Origin: Pseudomonadota bacterium
GTDB taxonomy: Bacteria; Pseudomonadota; Gammaproteobacteria; Burkholderiales; Burkholderiaceae_C
NCBI GenBank assembly: GCA_020161065.1
Contig: JAIUPH010000005.1
Span: 1 to 64,000, forward strand
Length of the DNA: 64,000 bases
Direction: 5' to 3'
In this document: positions 1-14,439 of the stretch, piece by piece
How positions within the stretch are numbered: the stretch's first letter is position 1
How the letters are laid out: the number at the start of each line of letters is the position of its first letter
Notes under the pieces: generated by a model
Seen by the model: only the letters and a program-made list of their open reading frames with translations
What the model was told of the DNA's origin: nothing
Database searches by the model: none
Made by a program: the position numbers and the translations under genes

Positions 1-129
1 CCACACCGAGCCGCCGAGCTTGGCGGCGGCTTCCTCGGCCTCGCGCACGCTGAAGGCGGCGTAGCCCCGCGGCACCGGCACGCCGTGCGCGCGCAGCAGT
101 TCCTTGGCCTGGTATTCGTGGATCTTCAT
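1..129 (-). CDS. sucC: Succinyl-CoA ligase (ADP-forming) beta subunit, 5' end only
   Basis: Only the first 43 codons lie in the window; the gene runs off the left edge. The translation begins [12 protein letters not shown] and continues with a VPVPRGY stretch and an [11 protein letters not shown] helix, the usual opening of the ATP-grasp beta subunit of succinyl-CoA synthetase, which makes succinyl-CoA from succinate, CoA and ATP in the TCA cycle. The start is supported by an AAAAGGA Shine-Dalgarno (138-144, minus strand) 8 bases upstream. It lies 72 bases downstream of the GntR gene on the same strand, so co-transcription is possible. A malate-CoA ligase beta subunit has a similar N terminus and cannot be excluded from so short a piece. 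Placement beside the mutase genes fits, because methylmalonyl-CoA mutase yields succinyl-CoA. Confidence 0.72.
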   Translation of the reverse strand, partial: MKIHEYQAKELLRAHGVPVPRGYAAFSVREAEEAAAKLGGSVW

Positions 130-201
130 CGGGCGGGTCCTTTTGGGTCCTTCACTTCGGAACGATGACGGTAGCGAAAGCGGCTGACCCGAAGCTGAAG
201 C

Positions 202-915
202 TCAGGCCGCCGCTTCCAGGCCGCTGGCGAAATGCGCCTTCATCAACGCGGTGGCGCGCGCCGCGTCGCGGGCTTCGATGGCTTGCATCAGCGCGCGGTG
301 CTCGGCCAGCGAATCGGCCAGCCGCCCCTGCTTGAACAGCGAGTGGTGGCGGTTGAGCTTCATCACCTTGCGCAGGTCGGTCACGATCTGCGTGCGCCAG
401 CGGTTGCCGGCGGCCTGCAGCAGCGCCAGGTGGAACTGCTCGTTGGTGGCGAAGAAGGCGTCGCGCTGGCGCACCTGCTTTTCCAACCGCTCGTGCAGCG
501 CGCGCAGCGTGGCGCGCTGGGCCTCGCTGGCCTGCGCGGCCACTTCGCCGGCGGCGTCGCTTTCCAGCAGGCCCAGCAGGTGGTAGACCTGGGCCACGTC
601 GTCGCGCGACATCTCGGTGACGTAGGCGCCGCGGCGCACCTTCATCGTCACCAGGCCTTCGACGGCCAGCACCTTCAGCGCCTCGCGCATCGGCGTGCGG
701 CTGATGCCGTACTCGGCGCAGAGCTTGAGCTCGTCGATCCAGCTGCCGGGTTCGAGCTGGCGCGCGAAGATCTGCTGGCGCAGGCGCTCGGCCACGTCCT
801 GGTAGAGGGCGCGGGGCGACAGCAGGCGCGGCGGCGGGGCGGGCGGGGTGTCGATGGCGGCCACGGCAGGCACGGATGTCAGGTCGGCGTTGGATTTGAA
901 TTCATAATTATGCAT
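202..915 (-). CDS. GntR-family (FCD-type) transcriptional regulator
   Basis: A 237-residue protein with an N-terminal winged helix-turn-helix (about residues 30-100; motif [17 protein letters not shown]) and a C-terminal all-helical FCD-like ligand domain (about 110-230). It is transcribed away from scpA, so it is the likely local regulator of the propionyl-CoA/methylmalonyl-CoA genes. Such regulators usually bind an acyl-CoA or organic-acid effector; the effector here is unknown. The first ATG (915) sits inside the palindrome at 907-918 and has no good Shine-Dalgarno, so the true start may be an in-frame GTG at 873, just before the DNA-binding domain. The longer open frame reaching into scpA is not credible because it overlaps the mutase coding start. 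The family is secure; the target is inferred from position. Confidence 0.85.
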   Translation of the reverse strand: MHNYEFKSNADLTSVPAVAAIDTPPAPPPRLLSPRALYQDVAERLRQQIFARQLEPGSWIDELKLCAEYGISRTPMREALKVLAVEGLVTMKVRRGAYVTEMSRDDVAQVYHLLGLLESDAAGEVAAQASEAQRATLRALHERLEKQVRQRDAFFATNEQFHLALLQAAGNRWRTQIVTDLRKVMKLNRHHSLFKQGRLADSLAEHRALMQAIEARDAARATALMKAHFASGLEAAA

Positions 916-918
916 AAT
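890..918 (+). promoter_or_regulatory. Candidate promoter of the scpA-meaB-pccBA operon
   Basis: TTGGAT (890-895) and CATAAT (913-918) are separated by 17 bases. The -10 matches 5 of 6 consensus positions; the -35 is weak. A start near 925 would leave a leader of about 35 bases carrying the AGGAG at 948-952. The -10 overlaps the palindrome, as expected for repression by the divergent regulator. Confidence 0.4.
907..918. promoter_or_regulatory. Perfect 12-bp palindrome, candidate GntR operator
   Basis: ATTATGCATAAT is its own reverse complement. It lies in an unusually AT-rich patch (about 890-920) of an otherwise very GC-rich region, exactly between the divergent GntR and scpA genes. Short AT-rich palindromes of this kind are typical FCD-GntR operators. 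It covers the first ATG of the regulator (913-915, minus strand) and the proposed -10 of the scpA promoter, so binding could repress both directions. Confidence 0.6.
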
Positions 919-958
919 GACGGCAGACCGGCAAGGGCAGCGACCCCAGGAGACCCGA

Positions 959-3112
<2,154 letters not shown>

Positions 3113-3113
3113 T

Positions 3114-3157
3114 CCCCCCCGAAGCGCCTTCGGCGCCTCCCCCCAGGGGGCGCCGCC
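3114..3157. repeat. REP-like GC hairpin element after scpA
   Basis: A run of C, then GAAGCGCC-TTC-GGCGCC, then C6-A-G5 and a second GGCGCC. The two GGCGCC blocks (3132-3137 and 3149-3154) can pair around the C/G runs. Extragenic palindromes of this layout are common between genes in Burkholderiales. There is no T-tract, so it is not a classical terminator; it could stabilise the upstream mRNA end or reduce read-through. Confidence 0.5.
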
Positions 3158-3247
3158 AGCGAACCGGCAACGCCGGATCCGCGGTGGCCGCTGGCTTGCT
3201 GCTGATGCGTGCGACGAAGGTGCCGCTCGGCACCATCGACCGCTGAC

Positions 3248-4120
3248 ATGAACGTTGGACCAGCGCCCGCAGGCTTTGCGCTCGAAGCGGCGACGGCCGC
3301 TGACTTCGAGGCGCTGCTGGCCTTGCGCCTGCGCGCCATGCGCGACAGCCTGACGCGCGTGGGCCGCTACGACGAGCAGCGCGCGCGCGAGCGGCTGGCC
3401 GCCGGCTTCGACCCGGCGCACACGCGTCACATCGTCGTCGACGGGCAGCGCGTGGGCTTCATCGTGCTCAAGCGCCTGACGCGCGCGCTGCGCCTGGACC
3501 ACCTCTACATCGACCCGCCGTTCCAGCGCCACGGCATCGGCCGGCGCGTGCTGGACTGGATCTGCGCCAAGGCCGACCACCTGCAACTGCCGGTGGAACT
3601 GGTGGTGCTGAAGGCCAGCGACGCCAACCGCTTCTACCTGCGCCGCGGCTTCGTCGCCACCGGCGACGGCGACTGGGACATCGACTACCTGCGCCTGCCG
3701 CAAGGCCCCAGCGTGCAGACCGTGCGCGAGTGGTGGCACGCGCTGCAAGCGCGCGACTGGGCGCGGGCCCGCGCGCTGCTGCGTGCCGACCTGCAGGCCA
3801 CCTGGTGGACCAGCGGCGAACGCTTCGACGGCGCCGACGCCTTCATCGAGGCGCAGCGCCGCTACCCCGAAGGCTGGACCGTGCAGTTGCTGGAATGCAC
3901 GCGGCTGGAAGACGGCCGCGTGCTGGCGCTGCTGCGCGTGGACCAGCCGCCGCAGCATTTCTACGCCACCTCCATCGCGCGGGTCGACGACGGCCACATC
4001 ATCGGCCTGGAGGAATACTGGGCCACGTTGGAAGCGCCGCCCGCGTGGCGCGCGCCGCCGGCCATTGCCGGCCTCGGGCGCTTCGACCCGCTGGACGACC
4101 CGCGCGCCTTGACGCCTTGA
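3248..4120 (+). CDS. GNAT N-acetyltransferase fused to an NTF2/SnoaL-like domain
   Basis: A 290-residue two-domain protein. Residues 10-150 form a GNAT acetyltransferase, with the acetyl-CoA pyrophosphate loop QRHGIG (93-98) after a DHLYIDPPF strand. Residues 160-275 (from VREWWHALQARDWARARAL) look like a SnoaL/DUF4440-type NTF2 fold: a small cone-shaped domain with WW and YW aromatic clusters. The acceptor is unknown. The ATG at 3248 is used because the in-frame ATG at 3209 would leave an unsupported Arg-rich extension. It sits between scpA and meaB, two genes that are normally adjacent, and could be co-transcribed with them. Domain assignments are by eye; the NTF2 call is less certain than GNAT. 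Confidence 0.78.
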   Translation: MNVGPAPAGFALEAATAADFEALLALRLRAMRDSLTRVGRYDEQRARERLAAGFDPAHTRHIVVDGQRVGFIVLKRLTRALRLDHLYIDPPFQRHGIGRRVLDWICAKADHLQLPVELVVLKASDANRFYLRRGFVATGDGDWDIDYLRLPQGPSVQTVREWWHALQARDWARARALLRADLQATWWTSGERFDGADAFIEAQRRYPEGWTVQLLECTRLEDGRVLALLRVDQPPQHFYATSIARVDDGHIIGLEEYWATLEAPPAWRAPPAIAGLGRFDPLDDPRALTP

Positions 4121-4160
4121 CGCCGTGACTGCCGTGACTGCCGTGAGTGCCTTGAATGCC
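4107..4160. repeat. Degenerate 9-10 bp tandem repeat in the GNAT-meaB junction
   Basis: Six units of the form (t)gacgccttg / tgactgccg / tgagtgcct run from the last codons of the GNAT gene to the meaB start. They supply several stop codons in one frame. The array probably arose by slippage; nothing suggests a specific function. Confidence 0.45.
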
Positions 4161-5205
4161 TACCGCGCCAACTGAGCGTACCGTGAGCACCGCACTGCCG
4201 CCGGCCGACCAGGCCCTGCTCGACGCCCTGACCGGCGCGCCCGGCGCGCTGCAGCGGCGCGCGCTGGCCAAGACCATCACGCTGCTGGAATCGACGCGGC
4301 CCGACCACCGCGCCCGCGCCGACGATTTGCTGGGCGCCGTGCTGACGCACAGCGGCCGCTCGTTCCGCCTGGGCATCAGCGGCGTGCCGGGCGTCGGCAA
4401 AAGCACCTTCATCGAGGCGCTGGGGCTGTTCCTGATCGAGCGCGGCCACCGCGTCGCGGTGCTGGCGGTGGACCCGTCGTCGCGCGTCTCGGGCGGCTCC
4501 ATCCTCGGCGACAAGACGCGCATGGAGCGGCTTTCGGCCGAAGACCGCGCCTTCATCCGCCCAAGCCCCAGCAGCGGCACGCTGGGCGGCGTGGCCGAGA
4601 AGACGCGCGAGTCGCTGCTCGTCTGCGAGGCCGCGGGCCACGACATCGTGATCGTCGAGACCGTGGGCGTCGGCCAGAGCGAGACCGCGGTGGCCGGCAT
4701 GACCGACTGCTTCGTGCTGCTGCAACTGCCCAACGCCGGCGATGACCTGCAGGCCATCAAGAAGGGCGTGATGGAGCTGGCCGACCTGGTGGTCATCAAC
4801 AAGGCCGACCTCGACGAGGCCGCCGCCACGCGGGCGCGGGCGCAGATCACCAGCGCGCTGCGGCTGCTGGGGCTGCACCGCAATCCCGACCACCTGCATA
4901 ACGACGAAACGATATGGCACCCGCAGGTGCTGCAGCTCAGCGCGCTGAAAGGCCAGGGCTTGCAGCCGTTCTGGGACGCGATCACGCGCTTTCGCACGCT
5001 GCAGACGGCCAACGGCCGCCTGGCCGCGCGCCGCCAGCGCCAGGACCGCGACTGGATGTGGGAACGCATCGAGGCCGGCCTGCGCCAGCGCTTCAGCGGC
5101 GACGCCGCCGTGCGCGAGGCGCTGCCGCGCATGACCGAGGACGTGAAGGCGGGGCGCGTGGCGGCATCGGTGGCCGCGCGCCGGCTGCTCGAACTGATGC
5201 ACTGA
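4156..5205 (+). CDS. meaB: Methylmalonyl-CoA mutase-associated G-protein chaperone MeaB
   Basis: A 349-residue P-loop GTPase of the MeaB/ArgK (G3E) family, which gates adenosylcobalamin loading of methylmalonyl-CoA mutase and protects it from inactivation. Visible motifs: Walker [10 protein letters not shown] (76-84), the ETVGVGQSE switch segment, and NKAD for guanine recognition, followed by a C-terminal dimerisation arm. Length is normal for the family. The start is uncertain: the ATG at 4156 has no Shine-Dalgarno, and a GTG at 4183 is preceded by a weak GAGCG. It lies 37 bases before pccB, consistent with one operon. The older annotation 'ArgK / LAO transport kinase' is misleading in this context. 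Confidence 0.94.
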   Translation: MPTAPTERTVSTALPPADQALLDALTGAPGALQRRALAKTITLLESTRPDHRARADDLLGAVLTHSGRSFRLGISGVPGVGKSTFIEALGLFLIERGHRVAVLAVDPSSRVSGGSILGDKTRMERLSAEDRAFIRPSPSSGTLGGVAEKTRESLLVCEAAGHDIVIVETVGVGQSETAVAGMTDCFVLLQLPNAGDDLQAIKKGVMELADLVVINKADLDEAAATRARAQITSALRLLGLHRNPDHLHNDETIWHPQVLQLSALKGQGLQPFWDAITRFRTLQTANGRLAARRQRQDRDWMWERIEAGLRQRFSGDAAVREALPRMTEDVKAGRVAASVAARRLLELMH

Positions 5206-5242
5206 CCGACGCATTGACGAACGAACGAGGAAGCCAAGCACC

Positions 5243-6775
<1,533 letters not shown>

Positions 6776-6786
6776 GGAGCGGCGGC

Positions 6787-8814
<2,028 letters not shown>

Positions 8815-8821
8815 GGTCGCC

Positions 8822-9289
<468 letters not shown>

Positions 9290-9302
9290 AGGGCCGCTGG
9301 CC

Positions 9303-10100
9303 ATGCCGCAATTCGCCGCCAACCTGTCGATGCTGTACGGCGAGTTCGACTTCCTCGACCGCTTCGGCGCGGCGGCGGCCGACGGCTTCCGCGCCGTGGA
9401 GTGCCTGTTCCCGTACGAGTTCGACCGCCGCGAACTGCGCGCGCGGCTGGATACGCATGGCCTGCGGCAGGCCTTGTTCAACGGCCCGCCGGGCGACGCG
9501 GCGCGCGGCGAGCGCGGCCTGGCCAGCCTGCCCGGGCGCGAGGACGAGTTCCGCCGCGGCATTGCCGAGCAGGCACTGCCGTACGCGCAGGCGCTGCAAT
9601 GCCGGCGCCTGCACGTCATGGCCGGGCTGCTGCCGCCGGGCGCCGAGCGCGAACGCCACCGCGAGACCTACCTCGCCAACCTGGCCTGGGCCGCCGCGCA
9701 GGCGGCGACGGCCGGCGTCACGCTGTGCATCGAGCCGATCAACCCGCGCGACATCCCGGGCTACTTCCTCAACCGCCAGCACGAGGCGCACGCCATCGTG
9801 CGTGCCGTCGGCGCGCCCAACCTGAAGATGCAGTTCGACCTGTACCACTGCCAGATCGTCGAAGGCGACGTGACGGCCAAGCTGCGCCAGTACCTGCCCG
9901 GCGGCGACGTCGGCCACCTCCAGGTGGCCGGCGTGCCCGACCGCCACGAACCCGACGGCGGCGAGTTGAACGCCGGCTGGCTGTTCGAGCAGATCGACGC
10001 GCTGGGCTGGGCCGGCTTCGTCGGCGCCGAATACCGGCCGCGCGCCGGCACCCGCGCCGGCCTGGGCTGGTTTGCCCGATGGAAAGCCCTGCAGGCCTGA
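9303..10100 (+). CDS. hyi: Hydroxypyruvate isomerase (Hyi family)
   Basis: A 265-residue TIM-barrel sugar-phosphate isomerase-like protein (AP endonuclease 2 superfamily). It has the Hyi opening [13 protein letters not shown] and the metal/catalytic segments [23 protein letters not shown] and GAEYRP, which supply the two Glu, the Asp and the His of the active site. Family members interconvert hydroxypyruvate and tartronate semialdehyde in glyoxylate/glycolate metabolism; some act on other short hydroxy-ketones. It lies 13 bases after the VOC gene and 46 before the TRAP operon, so it may belong to either unit; the TRAP and aldehyde dehydrogenase genes make a link to small hydroxy-acid use more likely. 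Confidence 0.85.
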   Translation: MPQFAANLSMLYGEFDFLDRFGAAAADGFRAVECLFPYEFDRRELRARLDTHGLRQALFNGPPGDAARGERGLASLPGREDEFRRGIAEQALPYAQALQCRRLHVMAGLLPPGAERERHRETYLANLAWAAAQAATAGVTLCIEPINPRDIPGYFLNRQHEAHAIVRAVGAPNLKMQFDLYHCQIVEGDVTAKLRQYLPGGDVGHLQVAGVPDRHEPDGGELNAGWLFEQIDALGWAGFVGAEYRPRAGTRAGLGWFARWKALQA

Positions 10101-10146
10101 GCACAATGGCGGGTTTCCGGTTCACCCCTTCCAGGAGCCCCCCGTC

Positions 10147-11121
10147 ATGACCCGTCGCCCCCGTTCCCTTGCCCTTGCCGCCGCCTTGCTGGCCCTGGCC
10201 GGCGCCGCGTCGGCGCAGACCGTGCTGAAGATCGGCTACGCCACCACGAAAGAATCGCACTACGGCGTCGGCGCCACGGTGTTCTGCGACGAGATCGCCA
10301 AGGGCACGGCCAACCGCTACACCTGCCAGCACTTCGCCAACAGCGCGCTGGGCGGCGAGCGCGAGATGATCGAGGCGGTGCAACTCGGCACGCAGGACCT
10401 CGTCAACACCTCCACGGGCCCGCTGGGCAACTTCGTGCCCGAGGTGAAGATCTTCGACATCCCCTTCCTGTTCCGCAGCTATGACCACGCCCGCCACACG
10501 ATGGACGGGCCGATCGGCCAGAACGTGCTGAAGGCGATGCAGGCCAAGGGACTGGTCGGCCTGGGCTGGACCGAGAACGGCTTCCGCCACATGACCAACA
10601 GCAAGCACGCCATCGTCACCGCCGGCGACGCCAGCGGGCTGAAGATGCGCACCATGGAGAACAAGGTGCACATGGCGGGCTACAAGACCTTCGGCATCCT
10701 GCCCACGCCGATGCCCTTCCCCGAGCTGTTCACCGCGCTGCAGCAGGGCACGGTGGACGGCCAGGAGAACCCCATTCCCGTGATCCTGTCGAGCAAGTTC
10801 GCGCAGGTGCAGAAGTACTTGTCGCTGACCGGGCACGTCTACTCGCCGGCGGTGATCATCCTGTCGCCCAACGTCTGGAACAAGCTGTCCGATGCCGACA
10901 AGAAGGTGTTCACCGACGCCGCCGTGAAGGCCGGCGCCGCGCAGCGCAAGAAGGTCAACGACGACGAGGCCAACGGCATCGCGCAGTTGAAGAAGGACGG
11001 CATGCAGGTCGTCGAGAAGGTCGACGGCGAGAGCTTCCGCAAGGCCGTCGCGCCGGCCTACGCCGAGTTCGCCAAGGAGTTCGGCGCCGACAAGATCGCG
11101 GCCATCCAAGCCGTGAAGTGA
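10147..11121 (+). CDS. dctP: TRAP transporter substrate-binding protein (DctP family)
   Basis: A 324-residue periplasmic binding protein. A cleavable signal peptide (RRPRSLALAAALLALAGAASA, cut before QTVLKIG) is followed by the DctP fold, with the typical STGPLGNFVPEVKIFDIPFLF and NPIPVILSSKFAQVQKYLSLTGH segments, the latter just after the GTVDGQEN loop that positions the carboxylate-binding Arg region. The start at 10147 has AGGAG 10 bases upstream; an in-frame ATG at 10072 overlaps hyi and is rejected. It forms a three-gene tripartite transporter with dctQ and dctM, powered by the sodium or proton gradient. Substrates of this family are usually small organic or sugar acids. Confidence 0.93.
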   Translation: MTRRPRSLALAAALLALAGAASAQTVLKIGYATTKESHYGVGATVFCDEIAKGTANRYTCQHFANSALGGEREMIEAVQLGTQDLVNTSTGPLGNFVPEVKIFDIPFLFRSYDHARHTMDGPIGQNVLKAMQAKGLVGLGWTENGFRHMTNSKHAIVTAGDASGLKMRTMENKVHMAGYKTFGILPTPMPFPELFTALQQGTVDGQENPIPVILSSKFAQVQKYLSLTGHVYSPAVIILSPNVWNKLSDADKKVFTDAAVKAGAAQRKKVNDDEANGIAQLKKDGMQVVEKVDGESFRKAVAPAYAEFAKEFGADKIAAIQAVK

Positions 11122-11131
11122 AGCCCGCGCG

Positions 11132-11623
11132 ATGCGTGCGGTGCTGATGCGCGCCGACCGGCTGCTGACCGGCCTGGCGCTGAACCTGGCCTGCCTGCTG
11201 CTGGCCGTGATCTGCGTGCTGGGCCTGTGGCAGGTGCTGGCGCGCTTCGTGTTCTCGCAACCCTCGGTGTGGACCGAGGAGTCGATGCGCCGGCTGCTCA
11301 TCTGGTGCGTGATGCTGGGCGTCGTGGCGGCCTTCCGCAACGGCGCGCTGGTGTCGGTGGACCTGATGCTGCGGCTGTCGCGCGGCGCCTGGCAGCGCGC
11401 GGTGCGCACGACCATCACCGCCGTGTCGCTGGCCTTCCTGGCGGTGCTGATCTGGTACGGCAGCAACCTGGCCTGGCGCGTGCGGTTCCAGACCTTCGCC
11501 AGCATGGAGCTGTCGATGGCCTGGGCCTACGCCGCGCTGCCGGTGGGCGCGGCGCTGGCCGTCGTCGCCGTGCTGGCGCAGCACCTCGACCCGCGCAACA
11601 CCGAACTCGACAACGCCCAGTAG
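11132..11623 (+). CDS. dctQ: TRAP transporter small permease subunit (DctQ family)
   Basis: A 163-residue membrane protein with four predicted transmembrane helices (about residues 15-37, 50-68, 90-112 and 130-150) and the conserved W-T-E-E segment (PSVWTEESMRRLLIW) before helix 2. It is the small subunit that packs against DctM. It starts 10 bases after dctP and ends 7 bases before dctM, so the three are one transcription unit. DctQ proteins diverge fast, so the call rests on the motif, size and position together. Confidence 0.9.
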   Translation: MRAVLMRADRLLTGLALNLACLLLAVICVLGLWQVLARFVFSQPSVWTEESMRRLLIWCVMLGVVAAFRNGALVSVDLMLRLSRGAWQRAVRTTITAVSLAFLAVLIWYGSNLAWRVRFQTFASMELSMAWAYAALPVGAALAVVAVLAQHLDPRNTELDNAQ

Positions 11624-11630
11624 GCCCGCG

Positions 11631-12962
11631 ATGCCCCTGACCCTTCTCGTCACGATGCTGCTGGCCTTTGCCTTCAGCGTCTCGGTCGCGGTGTCGATCG
11701 GCGGCGCGGCCATGCTGGGGCTGGCGCTGTTCGACCCGGCGCGGCTGGTGCTGGCGCCCAAGGAGATGTTCACCGCGATCGACAAGTTCCCGCTGGCGGC
11801 GATCCCGTTCTTCATCCTGGCCGGCAACCTGATGGAGACCGGCGGCATCAGCCGGCGCCTGGTGGAGTTCGCCAAGAGCCTGGTCGGCGGCGTGCAGGGC
11901 GGGCTGCCGATGACCTGCGTGCTGACCTGCATGATTTTCGCCGCGGTGTCGGGCTCCAGCGTCGCCACCACCTTCGCGATCGGCGCCATCCTGATCCCGG
12001 CGCTGATCCAGCACGGCTACCCGAAGAACTACGCGGCTGCGCTGCAGGCCACCTCGGCCGAGCTGGGCGTGATCATCCCGCCGTCGATCCCCATGATCCT
12101 GTTCGGCGTCTCGGCCGAGGTCTCGATCGGCGAGCTGTTCATCGCCGGCTTCGGCCCCGGGCTGCTGATCGGCGGCGTGCTGATGCTGTTCGTGCACCTG
12201 TACTGCCGCTGGAAGGGCTGGGGCCTGAAGGACGGCGAAGGGCGGCTCTCGGTCGCCAGCGCGGCGCGCCAGGCGGCGTGGGCGCTGCTGATGCCGGTGA
12301 TCATCCTGGGCGGCATCTACGGCGGCGTGTTCACGCCCACCGAAGCCTCGGTGGTGGCGGTGTTCTATGCGCTGCTGGTGGGCCTGCTGATCCACCGCGA
12401 GCTGCGCCTGGCCGACCTGGTGGCCGTGCTGCGCAAGAGCGTGATCAGCTCGTCGGTGATCATGTTCATCATCGCCAACGCCGGGCTGTTCGCGTTCCTG
12501 ATCACGCGCGCCGGCGTGCCCGACGCCATCGGCGAATGGCTGGCGCGCGTGCTGCAGTCGCCGGGCTGGTTCCTGCTGGGCGTCAACGCCGCGCTGTTCG
12601 TGATCGGCATGTTCATCGAGACCAGCGCCGCCATCATCGTGCTGGCGCCCATCCTGGCGCCGGTGGCGGCGCACTTCGGCGTCGACCCGGTGCACTTCGG
12701 CACCATCATGGTCGTCAACCTGGCGCTGGGCATGATCACGCCGCCCTTCGGCGTCAACCTGTTCGCCGCCTGCACGGTGGCCAAGATCTCGCTGGACCAG
12801 ATCGTGCGGCACCTGGTGCCGTTCGTCGTCGTCGTGCTGGGCTGCCTGATGATCATCACCTACGTGCCCGCGGTCAGCCTGACGCTGCGCGACCTGGTCT
12901 ACGCGCGCCCGGCCGCCGCGGCACCGGCGCCCGCGCCCGCGCCCAAGATCGGCCCGCAATGA
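11631..12962 (+). CDS. dctM: TRAP transporter large permease subunit (DctM family)
   Basis: A 443-residue multi-spanning inner-membrane protein with about 12 helices and two hairpins, the elevator-type transport subunit. Characteristic segments include IPFFILAGNLMETGGISRRL, FAAVSGSSVATTFAIG, ATSAELGVIIPPSIPMIL and NLALGMITPPFGVNLF; the two GxI(T/I)PP motifs line the ion and substrate site. The protein ends in an Ala-Pro repeat tail that is not part of the transporter core. Its stop codon overlaps an ATG (ATGA, 12959-12962) of the next frame, so translation into the aldehyde dehydrogenase gene is likely coupled. Confidence 0.94.
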   Translation: MPLTLLVTMLLAFAFSVSVAVSIGGAAMLGLALFDPARLVLAPKEMFTAIDKFPLAAIPFFILAGNLMETGGISRRLVEFAKSLVGGVQGGLPMTCVLTCMIFAAVSGSSVATTFAIGAILIPALIQHGYPKNYAAALQATSAELGVIIPPSIPMILFGVSAEVSIGELFIAGFGPGLLIGGVLMLFVHLYCRWKGWGLKDGEGRLSVASAARQAAWALLMPVIILGGIYGGVFTPTEASVVAVFYALLVGLLIHRELRLADLVAVLRKSVISSSVIMFIIANAGLFAFLITRAGVPDAIGEWLARVLQSPGWFLLGVNAALFVIGMFIETSAAIIVLAPILAPVAAHFGVDPVHFGTIMVVNLALGMITPPFGVNLFAACTVAKISLDQIVRHLVPFVVVVLGCLMIITYVPAVSLTLRDLVYARPAAAAPAPAPAPKIGPQ

Positions 12963-12979
12963 CAGCTTCGGAGCCCGCC

Positions 12980-14428
12980 ATGACCCGCTTGTCCCCCCGC
13001 CTCAACCTGATCGACGGCGAACACCGCCCCGCGCTCGGCGGCCTGACGATCGACGTGGTCGACCCGGCCGACGGCCAGGTCTTCACGACGCTGCCGCGCA
13101 GCGACCAGCGCGACGTCGATGCCGCGGTGGCGGCCGCGCGCGCCGCCTTCCACGGCCCCTGGGGCCGCATGACGGCCACCGAGCGCGGCCGCGTGCTGAT
13201 GAAGCTCTCGGCGCTGATCACGCAAGCCCATGCCGAGCTGGCCGAGCTGGAATGCCGCGACACCGGCAAGCCCATCCAGCAGGCGCGCGTCGACATCACC
13301 GCCTGCGCGCGCTACTTCGAGTACTACGCCGGCGCCGCCGACAAGCTGCACGGCGAGACCATTCCCTATGCGCAGGGCAGCACCGTGATGGCGCTGCGCG
13401 TGCCGCACGGCGTCACCGGCCACATCGTGCCCTGGAACTACCCGGCGCAGATCTTCGGCCGCTCGGTGGCCGCCGCGCTGGCCGCCGGCAATGCCTGCGT
13501 CGTCAAGCCGGCCGAGGACGCCTGCCTCACGCCCTTGCGCATCGCCGCGCTGGCGCTGGACGCCGGGCTGCCGCCGGGCGCGCTGAACATCGTCTGCGGC
13601 CTCGGCACCGAGGCCGGCGCGGCGCTGGCGGCGCACTCGGGCATCAACCACATCTCCTTCACCGGCAGCCCGCAGACCGGCACCGCGGTGGCGCAGGCCG
13701 CGGCCGTCAACCACGTGCCCGTCACGCTGGAACTCGGCGGCAAGTCGCCGCAGATCTTGTTCGCCGATGCCGACCTCGACGCCGCGCTGCCGGTGGTCAT
13801 CAACGCCATCGTGCAGAACGCCGGCCAGACCTGCTCGGCCGGCAGCCGCGTGCTGATCGAGCGCAGCATCCATGCCGAGGTGATGAGCCAGCTGAAAGCG
13901 CGCTTCGAGGCGCTGCGCACCGGCCCCGGCGCCGGCGCGCCCGACTGCGGGCCGCTGATCAGCCGCAAGCAGCTCGACCGCGTCGAAGCCAAGGCCGCGG
14001 CGGCGCGCGATGCCGGCGGCCGCGTGGTCGCCCGCGCGCAACTGCTGGCCGACGCGCCGAAGACCGGCTTCTACTTCCCGCCGCTGCTGCTGGCCGACCT
14101 GCCCGCCACCCACGAGGTGGCGCAGGACGAAGTGTTCGGCCCGGTGCTGGCCGCCTTCGCCTTCGACGGCGAGAACGACGCCGCGCGCATCGCCAACGAC
14201 ACGCCCTACGGCCTGACCGCCGCCGTCTGGACGCGCGACGGCGGCCGCGCGCTGCGCATGGCGCAGCGCATCGATGCCGGCCAGGTCTTCATCAACAACT
14301 ACGGCGCCGGTGGCGGCATCGAGCTGCCCTTCGGCGGCATGAAGCACTCGGGCTACGGCCGCGAGAAGGCCTTCGAAGGGCTCAAGGGCTTCACGACGAT
14401 CAAGACCATCGCGATCCTGCACGGCTGA
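12980..14428 (+). CDS. NAD(P)-dependent aldehyde dehydrogenase
   Basis: A 482-residue enzyme of the ALDH superfamily (betaine/gamma-aminobutyraldehyde-like). It has the Rossmann-type cofactor segment TGHIVPWNYPAQ, the general base Glu251 in LELGGKSPQ and the nucleophile Cys285 in AGQTCSAGS, and ends with the usual PFGGMKHSGYGREKA. The start at 12980 is preferred because GGAG lies 7 bases before it; a start at 12959 (ATGA overlap with dctM) adds seven residues and is possible. It oxidises an aldehyde to the acid. The TRAP genes upstream suggest it acts on the imported compound or its breakdown product; the exact aldehyde cannot be told from sequence. Confidence 0.9.
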   Translation: MTRLSPRLNLIDGEHRPALGGLTIDVVDPADGQVFTTLPRSDQRDVDAAVAAARAAFHGPWGRMTATERGRVLMKLSALITQAHAELAELECRDTGKPIQQARVDITACARYFEYYAGAADKLHGETIPYAQGSTVMALRVPHGVTGHIVPWNYPAQIFGRSVAAALAAGNACVVKPAEDACLTPLRIAALALDAGLPPGALNIVCGLGTEAGAALAAHSGINHISFTGSPQTGTAVAQAAAVNHVPVTLELGGKSPQILFADADLDAALPVVINAIVQNAGQTCSAGSRVLIERSIHAEVMSQLKARFEALRTGPGAGAPDCGPLISRKQLDRVEAKAAAARDAGGRVVARAQLLADAPKTGFYFPPLLLADLPATHEVAQDEVFGPVLAAFAFDGENDAARIANDTPYGLTAAVWTRDGGRALRMAQRIDAGQVFINNYGAGGGIELPFGGMKHSGYGREKAFEGLKGFTTIKTIAILHG

Positions 14429-14439
14429 GCGGCGGGCCG

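Noticed and set aside
916-958. Cobalamin riboswitch before the B12-dependent mutase
   Set aside because: The leader is only about 35-45 bases, far too short for the B12 aptamer, and no B12-box-like sequence was seen.
4156-5205. Annotation as lysine-arginine-ornithine transport kinase (ArgK)
   Set aside because: The operon with methylmalonyl-CoA mutase and propionyl-CoA carboxylase identifies it as MeaB.
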